Part shown: positions 28,243 to 37,680 of the stretch, piece after piece
How the letters are laid out: each line of letters opens with the position of its first letter
Position numbering within the stretch: position 1 is the stretch's first letter
Assembly: GCF_018599185.1 (NCBI RefSeq)
Contig: NZ_JAHFVL010000003.1
Location: forward strand, 1-64,000
Direction: 5' to 3'
Source: Rhodanobacter sp. LX-99
GTDB lineage: Bacteria > Pseudomonadota > Gammaproteobacteria > Xanthomonadales > Rhodanobacteraceae
Length of the DNA stretch: 64,000 bases
The notes under the pieces: generated by a model
The model's database searches: none
What the model was told of the DNA's origin: nothing
The model's input: the letters and a program-made list of their open reading frames with translations, nothing else
Program-made: the position numbers and the translations under genes

Positions 28243-28913
28243 GCGGTTTCTCCGGATCCGGCTGCACCCGCGCCACGATCGAGCAGCGCAAGCGTGTGTC
28301 TGAGCATGGCCTCGGGTCCCAGCCCCTCGGCACCGAACGCGCGCCGCCAGATCGGCGCACCGGCGGCGGGGAACAGGGTCAGCCCGACCAGCGAGACGAC
28401 CAGCAGGCGCGGATCGAGATCGGCATTCAGCCGTCCATCCGCCTGCGCCGCCGCGAAGCGCCGGGCCAGCAGCTGCGGCACGCCCGGAACGGCCTGGGCG
28501 AACAGCACTTCGCGCAACGCGCCGCCATCGCACAGCACCTCGCGCACCCATAGCGGCGGCAGCCATGGGTGGCGCGCCACCACTTCGCCGATGCCGCGCA
28601 CGAAAGTTTCGATCAATACCCGCGGATCGTCGCCGACCTGTTCCAGTTGCACGCGCAGCGGTGCCAGGGCCGGCAACAGGCGCTCCTCGACCAGCGCCTG
28701 GACCAGCCGCGGCTTGTCGCCGAAGTAGTAATGCAGCATCGCGGGCGTGACCTCGGCCTCGCTGGCGATCGCGCGCAACGGGGTCGCGCCGATCCCCACC
28801 CGGGCGAACTGCGCGATCGCGGCATCCAGCAGGCGCGCGCGCAGGTCCAGGTCGTCGCCGCTGGGGCGTCCGGCGCGGCGCCCGGCTTTCGCACGCTTGG
28901 TCGAGGTAGCCAT
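28239..28913 (-). CDS. TetR family transcriptional regulator (CecR-like)
   Basis: A 224-residue TetR repressor. The helix-turn-helix is at about residues 25-70 (LLDAAIAQFARVGIGATPLRAI region, then TPAMLHYYFGDKPRLVQAL). It is the first gene of the operon tetR-hlyD-ABC ATPase-permease, an order resembling E. coli cecR-ybhGFSR, and probably represses it until an exported compound binds. The ATG at 28913 (MATSTKR) is preferred over 28919. An AT-rich dyad directly upstream is the candidate operator. Confidence 0.88.
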   Translation of the reverse strand: MATSTKRAKAGRRAGRPSGDDLDLRARLLDAAIAQFARVGIGATPLRAIASEAEVTPAMLHYYFGDKPRLVQALVEERLLPALAPLRVQLEQVGDDPRVLIETFVRGIGEVVARHPWLPPLWVREVLCDGGALREVLFAQAVPGVPQLLARRFAAAQADGRLNADLDPRLLVVSLVGLTLFPAAGAPIWRRAFGAEGLGPEAMLRHTLALLDRGAGAAGSGETA

Positions 28914-28919
28914 GCGCAT

Positions 28920-28942
28920 AAATTAATTCAACATTTAATTGT
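28920..28942. promoter_or_regulatory. Candidate TetR operator (AT-rich dyad)
   Basis: AATTAA-N7-TTTAATT lies immediately before the tetR start codon and stands out in GC-rich surroundings. Position and symmetry suggest an autoregulatory operator overlapping the promoter. Confidence 0.45.
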
Positions 28943-29023
28943 ACGCAACCGATGAAATCGTGCTCCTCACGGCCGACTGTCGTCATGGCTCTTCCGGCAG
29001 CGGCGCGCTACTCTCGCGCCCCT

Positions 29024-30004
29024 ATGAGCGAACTCAACCAGCGCGATTTCATTCTCGACCCCGAAGACAATGCCCGCCTCGCCAACCTGTGCGGGCCGTT
29101 CGACGAGCACCTGCGCCAAGTCGAGCTGCGCCTCGGCGTGGAGATCAACCACCGCGGCAGCATCTTCCAGGTGATCGGCGAGGACGCCCCCGCCAGGGCC
29201 ACCGAGAAGGTGCTGCGCGCGCTGTACGCCACCACCGAAGACGAGGCGTTGACCGGCGCGAAGATCAACCTGCAGCTGGCCGAATCCGGCATCGACGCGA
29301 TCACCGAGGCGGCCGCCGAAGGCGCCCAGGAAGTGGTGATCAAGGTCAAGCGCGGCGTGATCAAGGGCCGCGGTCCGAATCAGGCACGCTACCTGCACGC
29401 GATCGCCAGCCACGACATCAACTTCGGCGTGGGCCCGGCCGGCACCGGCAAGACCTACCTGGCCGTCGCCAGCGCGGTCGAGGCGCTGGAGGCGAACCGG
29501 GTGCAGCGGCTGATCCTGGTGCGCCCGGCGGTCGAGGCCGGCGAGAAGCTGGGCTTCCTGCCCGGCGACCTGTCGCAGAAGGTCGATCCCTACCTGCGCC
29601 CGTTGTACGACGCGCTGTACGAGATGCTCGGCTTCGAGAAGGTGGCCAAGCTGATCGAGCGCAACGTGATCGAGATCGCCCCGCTGGCCTACATGCGCGG
29701 GCGCACCTTGAACGATTCCTACGTGATCCTCGACGAGGCGCAGAACACCACGGTCGAGCAGATGAAGATGTTCCTCACCCGCATCGGCTTCGGCACGGTG
29801 GCGGTGATCACCGGCGACGTCACCCAGGTCGACCTGCCGCGCAACACCCGCTCGGGCCTGCGCCAGGCGATCGAGGTGCTGCGCGGCGTCAGCGGCATCA
29901 ACTTCACCTTCTTCACCTCGCGCGACGTGGTGCGCCACCCGCTGGTGGCGAAGATCGTGCGCGCCTACGAGGCGTTCGAACAGAAGGACGAGGACGGCGA
30001 ATGA
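29024..30004 (+). CDS. ybeZ: PhoH family ATPase (YbeZ/PhoL)
   Basis: A 326-residue PhoH-like protein with Walker A GPAGTGKT (137-144) and Walker [10 protein letters not shown]. The N-terminal part resembles a KH-like or YbeZ-specific domain. It is predicted to be an RNA-linked ATPase or helicase; in other bacteria YbeZ interacts with YbeY in rRNA processing. The ATG at 29024 is chosen to match family N-termini. Its stop overlaps ybeY (ATGA). Confidence 0.93.
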   Translation: MSELNQRDFILDPEDNARLANLCGPFDEHLRQVELRLGVEINHRGSIFQVIGEDAPARATEKVLRALYATTEDEALTGAKINLQLAESGIDAITEAAAEGAQEVVIKVKRGVIKGRGPNQARYLHAIASHDINFGVGPAGTGKTYLAVASAVEALEANRVQRLILVRPAVEAGEKLGFLPGDLSQKVDPYLRPLYDALYEMLGFEKVAKLIERNVIEIAPLAYMRGRTLNDSYVILDEAQNTTVEQMKMFLTRIGFGTVAVITGDVTQVDLPRNTRSGLRQAIEVLRGVSGINFTFFTSRDVVRHPLVAKIVRAYEAFEQKDEDGE

Positions 30005-30462
30005 GCGCACCGCTGACGCTCGCCGTCGGCTACGCCGTGCCGCGCGCCGGCCTGCCCGCGCCGGCCAGCTTCCGGCGCTGGGTCGAAGCGGCGCTGCGCG
30101 GGGCGAAACGGCGCAAGAGCGCCGAGCTGGCGATCCGCATCGTCGACGCCGACGAAGGCCGTGCGCTCAACCGCGACTATCGCGGCAAGGACTACGCCAC
30201 CAACGTGCTGTCGTTCCCCGTCGAACTGCCGCCCGGGGTGGCCCTGCCACTGATCGGCGACCTGGCGATCTGCGCCCCGGTGGTGCTGCGCGAGGCCGCC
30301 GAACAGGGCAAACCGCCGCGCGACCACTGGGCTCACCTGACTGTCCACGGCGTACTGCACCTGCTCGGTTACGACCATATCGAAGATGCCGAGGCCGAAG
30401 CGATGGAGGCGCTGGAAACCCGCATCCTGGCCAGCCTGGGCATCGCCGACCCGTACCGGTAG
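30001..30462 (+). CDS. ybeY: Endoribonuclease YbeY (16S rRNA maturation)
   Basis: A 153-residue metalloprotein with the zinc-binding H-x3-H-x5-H motif [11 protein letters not shown] (His116, His120, His126) and the upstream NVLSFP signature. It takes part in 16S rRNA 3'-end maturation and ribosome quality control. It is translationally coupled to ybeZ, the standard arrangement. Confidence 0.95.
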   Translation: MSAPLTLAVGYAVPRAGLPAPASFRRWVEAALRGAKRRKSAELAIRIVDADEGRALNRDYRGKDYATNVLSFPVELPPGVALPLIGDLAICAPVVLREAAEQGKPPRDHWAHLTVHGVLHLLGYDHIEDAEAEAMEALETRILASLGIADPYR

Positions 30463-30543
30463 GGGTGTTTGTGCCCTGAACCGTCACGATTTTTCCGCTA
30501 GAATCGGCCTTCCGCCCGGTCTCGGGCAGAATCCCAACGAGTA

Positions 30544-31383
30544 ATGAGCGACGACCCTGGCAGTACCAGCGGCCCGGCCCACCGAACCTGGTGGGATCGA
30601 CTGGGCCACATGTTTTCCGGCGAACCGCGCAACCGCGACGAACTGATCGAGGAGCTGCGTTCCGCCCAGAGCAACGGACTGCTGTCCGCGAACACCCTCA
30701 CCATGGTCGAGGGTGCGATCAAGGTCACCGAACTGAGCGTGGACGACGTGATGGTGCCGCGCGCGCAGATCGTGATGCTGGCGGCCGAGTCGCCGCTGCC
30801 CGACATCCTCGCCGCGGTGGTCGAATCCGGCCACTCGCGCTTTCCCGTGCACGGCGAGGACAAGGACGAGGTCCTCGGCATCCTGCTGGCCAAGGACCTG
30901 CTGAAATACTTCGGCGCCGCCGAGCACTTCGACATCCGCGCGATCCTGCGCCCGGCCGTGCTGATCCCCGAGTCGATGCGCCTGAACGTGCTGCTGGAGG
31001 AATTCCGGCTCAGCCGCAACCACATGGCGCTGGTGGTCAACGAGTACGGCGGTGTCGCCGGCCTGGTCACCATCGAGGACGTGCTGGAACAGATCGTCGG
31101 CGAGATCGACGACGAGCACGACGACGGGGAAGAGCCCGAGTTGATGCACGCGCAGCCCGGCGGCGACTGGCTGGTCAGCGCGCTGACCCCGATCGAGGAT
31201 TTCAACGAACAGACCGGCGCCGATTTTTCCGACGAGGAATACGACACCGTGGGCGGCATGGTCACCTCCGAATTCGGCCACCTGCCCGAGGTCGGCGAGG
31301 AGGTCGGCATCGGCGACTACCTGTTCCACGTCACCGAAGCCGACGACCGCCGCGTGCAGCAGTTCCGCGTGGTCAAGCAGTAA
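30544..31383 (+). CDS. corC: CorC/YbeX family CBS-pair protein
   Basis: A 279-residue soluble protein. It has two CBS domains (VDDVMVPRAQIVML ... and ... FRLSRNHMALVVNEYGGVAGLVTIEDVLEQIVGEI) and a C-terminal CorC_HlyC domain (DYLFHVTEADDRRVQQFRV). It lacks membrane helices, as YbeX does. CorC has been linked to magnesium and cobalt efflux and, in E. coli, to ribosome metabolism. It sits after ybeY, and a DUF4105 gene follows after six bases. Confidence 0.92.
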   Translation: MSDDPGSTSGPAHRTWWDRLGHMFSGEPRNRDELIEELRSAQSNGLLSANTLTMVEGAIKVTELSVDDVMVPRAQIVMLAAESPLPDILAAVVESGHSRFPVHGEDKDEVLGILLAKDLLKYFGAAEHFDIRAILRPAVLIPESMRLNVLLEEFRLSRNHMALVVNEYGGVAGLVTIEDVLEQIVGEIDDEHDDGEEPELMHAQPGGDWLVSALTPIEDFNEQTGADFSDEEYDTVGGMVTSEFGHLPEVGEEVGIGDYLFHVTEADDRRVQQFRVVKQ

Positions 31384-31389
31384 GGCCGC

Positions 31390-32598
31390 ATGAACCTGAT
31401 CAGCCGCAACCTCCTGCTGCTCGCGCTGTCGATGCTGGCCCTGCTCCCGCCTGCCCATGCCAGCGTCGCCAACGCCCCCGGCGCCAACCTCGAAGTCTCG
31501 CTGGTCACCTACGGCCCCGGCGAAACCTACTGGGAGCGCTTCGGCCACGACGCGATCGAGCTGCGCGACACGGCCTCGGGCGAGGCGGTCAACTTCAACT
31601 ACGGCGTGTTCGATTTCAGCGAGAAGAACTTCCTGCTGAACTTCGCCCGCGGCCGCATGCACTACCTGATGGACGCCGCGCCCAGTGGCCTCGACGAGAG
31701 TTTCTACGTCGAGGCCGGCCGCTCGATCACCCGCCAGCAATTGGCGATGACTGCCGACCAGGCCACTGCGCTGCGCGACTTCCTGCTGTGGAACCTGCGC
31801 CCGGAGAACGCCGGCTACGCCTACGACTACTACGTCGACAACTGCACCACCCGCGTGCGCGACGCGCTGGACAAGGCACTCGGCGGCGTGCTGGAAAGCC
31901 GCCTGAAGGCACGCCGCGGCGGCATGACCTACCGCCAGCAGACCGACCGGCTGATGAGCGCGCAGCCCTGGCTGATGCTGGTGCTCGACCTGGGCCTGGG
32001 GCCGTACGCCGACCAGCCGCTGGACGCCTGGCAGGAAAGCTTCCTGCCCGAGGTATTGCAGGCGCAACTGCGCGAGGTGCGCGTCGACGACGGCCACGGC
32101 GGCCTGCGTCCGCTGCTGCAGGCCGAGCGACTCGTCTCGCCGAACCGGCTGGAGGCACCGCCGGCAACCGCGCCCGACCTGCGCCTGCCGCTGGCCCTGG
32201 CCGGGCTGCTGCTGGCCGCGCTGATCGTGCTCGCCCACCGCCGGTGGCCCGCCGGCTACGCCCTGCTCGGCACGCTGTACCTGCTCGCGGCCGGCCTGGT
32301 CGGCCTGTTGCTGCTGGTGCTGTGGACGCTGACCACCCACCACTCGGCGTGGGCCAACGCGAACCTGCTGCTGTTCAATCCGCTGGCCTTCCTGCTGCTG
32401 CCGGCACTGTGGCGCTCGCGCCGCGGCTACGCCGCCTCGCGCTTCATCGACGGCGTGATCGCCGTGCAATTGCTTGCCTGCATGGTCGCCGTGCTGCTGC
32501 ACCTGCTGCCCGGCACCGTGCAGCAGAACCAGCCGTGGCTGCTGTTCGCCCTGCCGTGCTGGCTGGCGCTGGCCTGGAGCCTGCGCCGCCATCGCTGA
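31390..32598 (+). CDS. DUF4105 / Lnb-type membrane protein (candidate lipoprotein N-acyltransferase)
   Basis: A 402-residue protein. A signal peptide (about 1-24) precedes a periplasmic domain of the DUF4105 family, with conserved His53 in ERFGHDAIELRD and Cys152 in YYVDNCTTRVRDAL. Five transmembrane helices follow from about residue 255. DUF4105 is, to my knowledge, the N-terminal domain of Lnb, reported as a lipoprotein N-acyltransferase in Bacteroides. The gene lies six bases after corC, exactly where E. coli has lnt (ybeX-lnt). This supports a role in lipoprotein maturation by position, but it is an inference: whether the genome has lnt elsewhere cannot be seen here. Confidence 0.72.
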   Translation: MNLISRNLLLLALSMLALLPPAHASVANAPGANLEVSLVTYGPGETYWERFGHDAIELRDTASGEAVNFNYGVFDFSEKNFLLNFARGRMHYLMDAAPSGLDESFYVEAGRSITRQQLAMTADQATALRDFLLWNLRPENAGYAYDYYVDNCTTRVRDALDKALGGVLESRLKARRGGMTYRQQTDRLMSAQPWLMLVLDLGLGPYADQPLDAWQESFLPEVLQAQLREVRVDDGHGGLRPLLQAERLVSPNRLEAPPATAPDLRLPLALAGLLLAALIVLAHRRWPAGYALLGTLYLLAAGLVGLLLLVLWTLTTHHSAWANANLLLFNPLAFLLLPALWRSRRGYAASRFIDGVIAVQLLACMVAVLLHLLPGTVQQNQPWLLFALPCWLALAWSLRRHR

Positions 32599-32650
32599 TG
32601 CCCCACCCCGCGCAATTGCCCCGCCCATCGGCGCGGGGCATGATGCGCGC

Positions 32651-33667
32651 ATGAATCCGATCACGTCGTCGAGCGCACCGCCGACCAGCGACCAGCCCAT
32701 GGTGGTCAACTGCATCGCCTACCGAAAGGACGGCAGCCGGATCGGCGACGTCACCATCGACGCGATCAGCGACGTGCTGACCGAACCGGACACCTTCGTC
32801 TGGGTCGGCCTGTACGAACCGGACGAGGATCTGCTGGAAAAGATCCAGGACGAATTCGGCCTGCACGACCTGGCGATCGAGGACGCGCACGCCGCGCACC
32901 AGCGCACCAAGCTGGAAGCCTACGGCGACTCGCTGTTCCTGGTGGTGCAGACCGCGCAGCTGATCGGCGGCGAACTGGCTTTCGGCGAAACGCACATCTT
33001 CTTCGGCCCGCGCTACCTGGTCACCGTGCGCCACGGCGCCTCGCAGTCCTACGCGCCGGCGCGGCGCACCTGCGAACACGCGCCGGAACTGCTGGCGAAC
33101 GGCCCCAGCTACGGGCTGTACGGCGTACTCGATTTCATCGTCGACAATTTGTTGCCGATCGTGCGCGACTTCCGCGAGGAAGTGCACCAGCTCGAACACG
33201 ACATCTTCGGCGAGACGTTCAAGAGCAGCACCGTGCGCCGCCTGTACGACATGCAGCGCGACCTGATGACGCTGCGCCTGGCGGTGGCGCCGCTGCAGGA
33301 CATCATCAACCAGCTGATCCGGCTGCACCCGAACCTGATCCCCGAGGTGCTGCACGCGTACTTCCGCGACGTCTACGACCACGCCTTCCGCGTCAACGAG
33401 GCGATCGGCGCGATGCGCGAGATGCTCACCGCCGCGATCAACGTGAACCTCTCGCTGGTCAGCCTGCGCCAGAACGAGGTGATGAAGAAGCTCGCCGGCT
33501 GGGCCGCCATGCTCGCCGCGCCGACCCTGCTCACCAGCTGGTACGGCATGAACTTCGCCCACATGCCCGAGCTCAGCCGCCCCTGGGCCTACCCCGCGAT
33601 CATCGTGGTGATGGCCAGCGTCGTCAGCGGCATCTACATCGGGCTCAAGCGCGCACGGTGGCTGTAG
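32651..33667 (+). CDS. corA: Magnesium/cobalt transport protein CorA
   Basis: A 338-residue CorA. A large cytoplasmic alpha/beta domain (about 1-240), a long stalk helix, and two C-terminal membrane helices with the selectivity motif SWYGMNFAHMPE. It forms a pentameric Mg2+ channel in the inner membrane and is among the functional partners of CorC. The C-terminus is basic (LKRARWL), as usual. Confidence 0.93.
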   Translation: MNPITSSSAPPTSDQPMVVNCIAYRKDGSRIGDVTIDAISDVLTEPDTFVWVGLYEPDEDLLEKIQDEFGLHDLAIEDAHAAHQRTKLEAYGDSLFLVVQTAQLIGGELAFGETHIFFGPRYLVTVRHGASQSYAPARRTCEHAPELLANGPSYGLYGVLDFIVDNLLPIVRDFREEVHQLEHDIFGETFKSSTVRRLYDMQRDLMTLRLAVAPLQDIINQLIRLHPNLIPEVLHAYFRDVYDHAFRVNEAIGAMREMLTAAINVNLSLVSLRQNEVMKKLAGWAAMLAAPTLLTSWYGMNFAHMPELSRPWAYPAIIVVMASVVSGIYIGLKRARWL

Positions 33668-33743
33668 CTCGGGCCACAGCCGGTTGTCGCTGCCGCCGGG
33701 AACGGTCACCATGTCGGCTGGTTTTCCCCGCACCCGATGACCG

Positions 33744-34307
33744 ATGAACGATTCCGCCAGCCGCATCCCCGCCGACGCCAACGCCCCGGTGGAAACCCTG
33801 CATGAAGGCCGCTGGCTGAGCCTGCGCAAGCGCGGCCGCTGGGAGTACGCCGAACGCAACAACCCCGGCGGCGCGGTGATCATCCTGGCGGTGACGCCTG
33901 CGGACAAGGTCTTGTTCGTCGAGCAGTACCGCGTGTCGATCCTGCAGAACACCATCGAGATGCCGGCCGGCCTGGTCGGCGACCTGGCCGGACAAGCCGA
34001 CGAAAGCGCGCTGCTGGCCGCCCGGCGCGAACTGGAGGAGGAAACCGGCTGGCGCTGCCAACGGGTGGAATTCGTCCATCGCGGCCCGTCGTCCTCGGGC
34101 ATGAGCACTGAGATGATCACCTTCGTGCGCGCCTGGGAGCTGGAAAAAGTCGGTCCCGGCGGCGGCGACGAAACCGAGAACATCGTGGTGCACGAAGTCC
34201 CGCGCCGCGAGGCGGGCGCCTGGTTGTTCGCGCGAGCCGCCGAAGGCTATTCGATCGACCCGAAATTGTTCGCCGGGTTGTGGTTCATCGAGCACCCTGG
34301 CCGGTAA
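33744..34307 (+). CDS. NUDIX hydrolase (ADP-ribose pyrophosphatase-like)
   Basis: A 187-residue NUDIX protein. The NUDIX box is ESALLAARRELEEETGW (RELEEETG core), with the glycine before it displaced by two residues. FVEQYRVSILQNTIEMPAGLVGD matches the ADP-sugar class. The substrate cannot be fixed from sequence. It stands alone after corA. Confidence 0.85.
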   Translation: MNDSASRIPADANAPVETLHEGRWLSLRKRGRWEYAERNNPGGAVIILAVTPADKVLFVEQYRVSILQNTIEMPAGLVGDLAGQADESALLAARRELEEETGWRCQRVEFVHRGPSSSGMSTEMITFVRAWELEKVGPGGGDETENIVVHEVPRREAGAWLFARAAEGYSIDPKLFAGLWFIEHPGR

Positions 34308-34423
34308 ACCACCACGGCAACGAGAAGCCCCGGCCAGGCAACGCCCCCGGTCGGCGCCACGCGACACACGGTGCGGTGCGGTGTCGTGCATCGCCCGGCA
34401 CGAACGTGACTTCATGGCGAGCC

Positions 34424-34450
34424 TAAAGATTCCGGCGTGCCGGCCGATTC
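34424..34450 (+). promoter_or_regulatory. Candidate sigma-28 (FliA) promoter before the small secreted protein
   Basis: TAAAGATT-N11-GCCGATTC closely follows the FliA consensus TAAAGTTT-N11-GCCGATAA. The predicted start of transcription is about 34457, giving a leader of about 65 bases before the ATG at 34522. It lies beside the chemotaxis block. Confidence 0.6.
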
Positions 34451-34521
34451 CGAGGATGTGGACCTTTGTCGCCCCCGGCCGGTCCCCTACCTGGCTTCCC
34501 TGGACCTACGGATTCGTGCCC

Positions 34522-34884
34522 ATGAAAACGCTGCTTCTCTCCGCCTCGCTGATCTTCCTCCCGCTGGCCGCCCACGCCGCCTGCGCGCCCACCGACTTCG
34601 CCATCAAGGATGTCAAGCTGTCCGCCAACGGCACGGGAGGGTCGACCCGACTCGTCCTCAGCGGCGAACTGGTGAACAACTGCGCCGAACCCGCTGCCGC
34701 GCAGATCAACATCGACGTCAAGGACTCCGGCGGCAAGGTGATCCAGAGCAAGCAGGGATGGCCGGCCGGCACCACCAACATCGCCCCTGGCGCGGCTGCG
34801 AGGTTCGACTTCGGCAAGCGCTTCCGCTACCAGTCGGACATGGCCGCCTATACGGTCTCCGTGATTTCCGTGCGCGCCTGGTAG
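34522..34884 (+). CDS. Small secreted protein, FxLYD-like
   Basis: A 120-residue protein with a clear Sec signal peptide (MKTLLLSASLIFLPLAAHA). The mature part is a small beta-sandwich-like domain of the FxLYD kind (FAIKDVKLSANG..., then INIDVKDSGGKV and a FDFGKRFRYQSDM tail) with two cysteines (in CAPTDF and NNCAEP) likely to form a disulfide. It is probably periplasmic or surface-associated. A sigma-28-like promoter lies upstream and a bidirectional terminator downstream, so it may belong to the motility regulon. Function unknown. A longer reading frame upstream is unlikely because it would cover the promoter. Confidence 0.78.
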   Translation: MKTLLLSASLIFLPLAAHAACAPTDFAIKDVKLSANGTGGSTRLVLSGELVNNCAEPAAAQINIDVKDSGGKVIQSKQGWPAGTTNIAPGAAARFDFGKRFRYQSDMAAYTVSVISVRAW

Positions 34885-34910
34885 ACCCGGCAACCGCACC
34901 TGCTGCAACA

Positions 34911-34942
34911 AGCAAAAAGGCCCCGCACGGGGCCTTTTTGCT
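34911..34942. terminator. Bidirectional Rho-independent terminator
   Basis: A 14-bp perfect stem (34911-34924 with 34929-34942), loop GCAC, with A and T runs on the two sides. It serves both the small secreted protein gene and the convergent chemotaxis operon. Confidence 0.9.
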
Positions 34943-34988
34943 GTCCGGCTCACGGGCCCCGGCGGACTGACCGCCGCCCGGCGGCGTT

Positions 34989-35288
34989 TCAGTGCAGCAC
35001 GAACAGCTTGTCGAAACCGGCCACGCGCAGCGTGCTGCGCAATTCGTTGCCGGCATTGACGATGCGGATCTCGGCGCGATCGGCGCCGGCATGCTCGCGC
35101 AGCAGCAGCAGCATGCCCAGTGCCGAGCTGTCCATGCTGGTCACCTCGCCCAGGTCGATGACATAGCTGCGGGCCGCCTTGCCGCTGTCCAGGCAGGCCT
35201 CGTGGAAATCGCGGTGGATGCTGAAGTCGAAGCGCTGGCCCAGTTGCAGGGTCAGGCAATCGTGTTCGCTGTCGTGATGGACGATCAT
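34989..35288 (-). CDS. STAS-domain protein (anti-sigma-factor antagonist-like), last gene of the chemotaxis block
   Basis: A 99-residue STAS domain. The conserved loop DLGEVTSMDSSALGMLLLL contains the serine pair where SpoIIAA-type proteins are phosphorylated. No kinase of the SpoIIAB type is nearby, so it may instead respond to another partner. It is the last gene of a block that also begins with a STAS gene, 10 bp after the receptor-like gene. Confidence 0.82.
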   Translation of the reverse strand: MIVHHDSEHDCLTLQLGQRFDFSIHRDFHEACLDSGKAARSYVIDLGEVTSMDSSALGMLLLLREHAGADRAEIRIVNAGNELRSTLRVAGFDKLFVLH

Positions 35289-35298
35289 GCTGTGCTCC

Positions 35299-36486
35299 TC
35301 AGAACAATTCGATCTCGCCGGCGTCCATCGAGCTCTGCAAGGCAGGCCCGCGCGAGCGCAGGCGTGCCTTTTCGCGCTGGATGGCCAGCCGGCTGCGCAC
35401 CCGTTGGGCGTGTCCTGCCAGCGCGTCGGCGTCGATCGGGCCACAGGCCAGTTCCTCGATGTCGCGCGTGCACTCGCCCACGACCTCCTGCAACTCGACC
35501 AGCCGGGTGCGGGTCTGCCGCAGCAGCTGGCTGAGGATGTCCTCGAACTGCAGCGAGCGGATGGTGGTGGAAACGTCGCTGCCGAGGCCGCGATTGATCT
35601 CGACCACCTGGTCGGCGACCGCGCTGGTGCGCGCATCGCTCTCGGTGACGTGGGCCATCATCGCGTCGATGCCGCCCTTGGCCGACAGCGCCACGTTGAG
35701 GTCCTGCGAGGCCATGGCGCCGACCAGGCCGCGCAACTGCTCCATCGCCGCGCGGGCGCGCTCGACGTGGCTGCCGATCTGTTCGTTGAACTGGTTGGAG
35801 TTGCTGGCCAGGCTGCGGATCTCGCCGGCCACCACGGCGAAGCCGCGGCCGGACTCGCCCGCGCGGGCCGCCTCGATCGCGGCGTTGAGCGCCAGCAGGT
35901 TGGTTTCCTCGGCGATCGTGCTGACGTTCTTCAGCAGGCCGAACACCGCATCCATTTCCTTCGCCATGCCGTCGATGCGGTAGACGATGCGCAGGCTTTC
36001 GCGCGACATCTGCACGACCATGCCCACGAAATGCTGCAACAGGTCGCTGGTGCGGGCGGCAAAGTCCTGCACCGACACGCCGCCGTTCTGCACGTCGATG
36101 ATCTGCTTCAGCAGCGACTGCTGCAGTCCCGTCTTGTGCGACAAACCGTCGAACCCGCCGCCCAGCTCGGACACCGCATCGCGCAACAGGTCGAGCCCCT
36201 GGTGCAGCTCGCGGGTGGCATGGCCCAGCTCGTCCACCAGCGCGCCGCGGACGTCTTCCAGCGCCTCGCGCACGGGCGCGCTGTTGCCTGCTGCGGCGGC
36301 CGGTGGCGGCGCCTCCCGCGGGCGCCGGCTTTCGACGATCCACACCGCGGTGAGCGCGGCGATCAGCAAAGGCGCCAGCCACGCCGGATGCCAGAGCAGC
36401 GCCAGCACCAGGGCCAGCATGCTGGCAAGCCAGCCGTAGGGCGGACGTTTGGCGAAATGCCGGACCAATTGAGACAGGACAACCAT
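35299..36486 (-). CDS. Methyl-accepting chemotaxis-like protein lacking HAMP and periplasmic domain
   Basis: A 395-residue receptor-like protein. It has two closely spaced N-terminal membrane helices (about 17-50) and no sensor or HAMP region. The MCP signalling hairpin ([19 protein letters not shown], then [15 protein letters not shown]) is at about residues 195-230 and is followed by a C-terminal helical domain ([22 protein letters not shown]...). It probably senses cytoplasmic or membrane cues. It is 17 bp downstream of cheB and upstream of a STAS gene. Confidence 0.82.
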   Translation of the reverse strand: MVVLSQLVRHFAKRPPYGWLASMLALVLALLWHPAWLAPLLIAALTAVWIVESRRPREAPPPAAAAGNSAPVREALEDVRGALVDELGHATRELHQGLDLLRDAVSELGGGFDGLSHKTGLQQSLLKQIIDVQNGGVSVQDFAARTSDLLQHFVGMVVQMSRESLRIVYRIDGMAKEMDAVFGLLKNVSTIAEETNLLALNAAIEAARAGESGRGFAVVAGEIRSLASNSNQFNEQIGSHVERARAAMEQLRGLVGAMASQDLNVALSAKGGIDAMMAHVTESDARTSAVADQVVEINRGLGSDVSTTIRSLQFEDILSQLLRQTRTRLVELQEVVGECTRDIEELACGPIDADALAGHAQRVRSRLAIQREKARLRSRGPALQSSMDAGEIELF

Positions 36487-36503
36487 GAGCCGATATCCGT
36501 GGG

Positions 36504-37595
36504 TCAGGTGCGCGAAGCGCCGTCGCGAGGTTGGCGCGCCAGCGTGAGCAGGCGCGCCGCTATGTGATCCAGCGGCAGCATCTCGGCTGCCGCATCGAGT
36601 TTCCAGGCGGCACCGGGCATGCCCCATACCACCGAGCTGGCCTCGTCCTGCACCAGGGTCGCGGCACCGGCCTGGCGCAGTTCGAGCAGGCCGCGCGCGC
36701 CGTCGTCGCCCATGCCGGTCAGCAGGACGGCGATGGTGCCGGCTCCCGCACTGGCCGCCATGGAACGGAACAGCACGTCCACGCTGGGCTTGTGCCGATT
36801 CACCGGCGGGCCATCGTGCAGCCGGCACACATACTTGGCGCCGTCCCACATCACCAGCAGGTGCTGGCCGCCCGGGGCGATGTAGGCGTGGCCGGTCTGG
36901 ATCGGCTGGCCATCCTGGGCTTCGCATACCCGCATCGCCGAACAGCGGTCCATCCGCTCCGCGAACGGGCCGCTGAACGCGGCGGGGATATGCTGGGTGA
37001 CCAGGATCGGCGGCGCGTCGGGCGGCATCGCTTCCAGCACCACGCGGACCGCTTCGGTGCCGCCGGTCGAGGCGCCGATCACGATGACCGGACTGCCGCC
37101 GCGCGTGCCCGCCGTCTGCACGCGAGGCAGCACCGCGTCGGCCGAAAGGCGCGGCGCCACTTCCAGTTTGCGCACCACCGTGCGGGCGCGCGGCCGGGCC
37201 TTCGCGGCAAGCTTCACCTTGGCGCAGATCTCCTGCGCCTTCTCGCCGAAACTGCTGGCCAGGTCGCTGCTGGGCTTGGCCAGGAAATCCACCGCGCCCA
37301 GCTCAAGTGCGCGCAGCGTCACCTCGGCACCCTGCACGGTCAGCGACGACACCATCACCACCGGCATCGGCCGCAGGCGCATCAGGTTTTCCAGGAACGT
37401 CAGCCCGTCCATGCGCGGCATCTCGACATCCAGCGTCAGCACGTCCGGATCGAGCTGCTTGATCTTCTCGCGCGCGATCAGCGGGTCGGCGGCGGTGCCG
37501 ACCACCTCGATCCCGGGATCGCAGGCAAGCATCGTCGTCATCAGCTTGCGCACCAACGCCGAATCGTCGACCACCAGGACACGCACTTTTTCCAT
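36504..37595 (-). CDS. cheB: Chemotaxis response regulator protein-glutamate methylesterase
   Basis: A 363-residue CheB. The receiver domain has the phosphorylation site Asp56 ([13 protein letters not shown]). The methylesterase domain has the catalytic serine in [10 protein letters not shown], the histidine in TQHIPAAFS and the aspartate in GMGDDGA. It demethylates and deamidates receptor glutamates. It is the only cheB in this window; the second cheA locus lacks one. Confidence 0.93.
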   Translation of the reverse strand: MEKVRVLVVDDSALVRKLMTTMLACDPGIEVVGTAADPLIAREKIKQLDPDVLTLDVEMPRMDGLTFLENLMRLRPMPVVMVSSLTVQGAEVTLRALELGAVDFLAKPSSDLASSFGEKAQEICAKVKLAAKARPRARTVVRKLEVAPRLSADAVLPRVQTAGTRGGSPVIVIGASTGGTEAVRVVLEAMPPDAPPILVTQHIPAAFSGPFAERMDRCSAMRVCEAQDGQPIQTGHAYIAPGGQHLLVMWDGAKYVCRLHDGPPVNRHKPSVDVLFRSMAASAGAGTIAVLLTGMGDDGARGLLELRQAGAATLVQDEASSVVWGMPGAAWKLDAAAEMLPLDHIAARLLTLARQPRDGASRT

Positions 37596-37680
37596 CGCCA
37601 TCCATCTCACCTGCCAGAAAACTCAAGCCGCGTCGCATCGACGGCGGCCTCGCCGGCCTTCCGCGGAGCCGAAGCCGCCG

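Noticed and set aside
32600..32650. Mg2+ riboswitch (mgtA/ykoK type) before corA
   Set aside because: The gap to the preceding gene is only about 50 bp, too short for a riboswitch, and no characteristic helices are visible.
34414..34521. Upstream extension of the small secreted protein to the ATG at 34390-34414
   Set aside because: It would place the signal peptide internally and cover the sigma-28-like promoter; the ATG at 34522 gives a perfect signal peptide.
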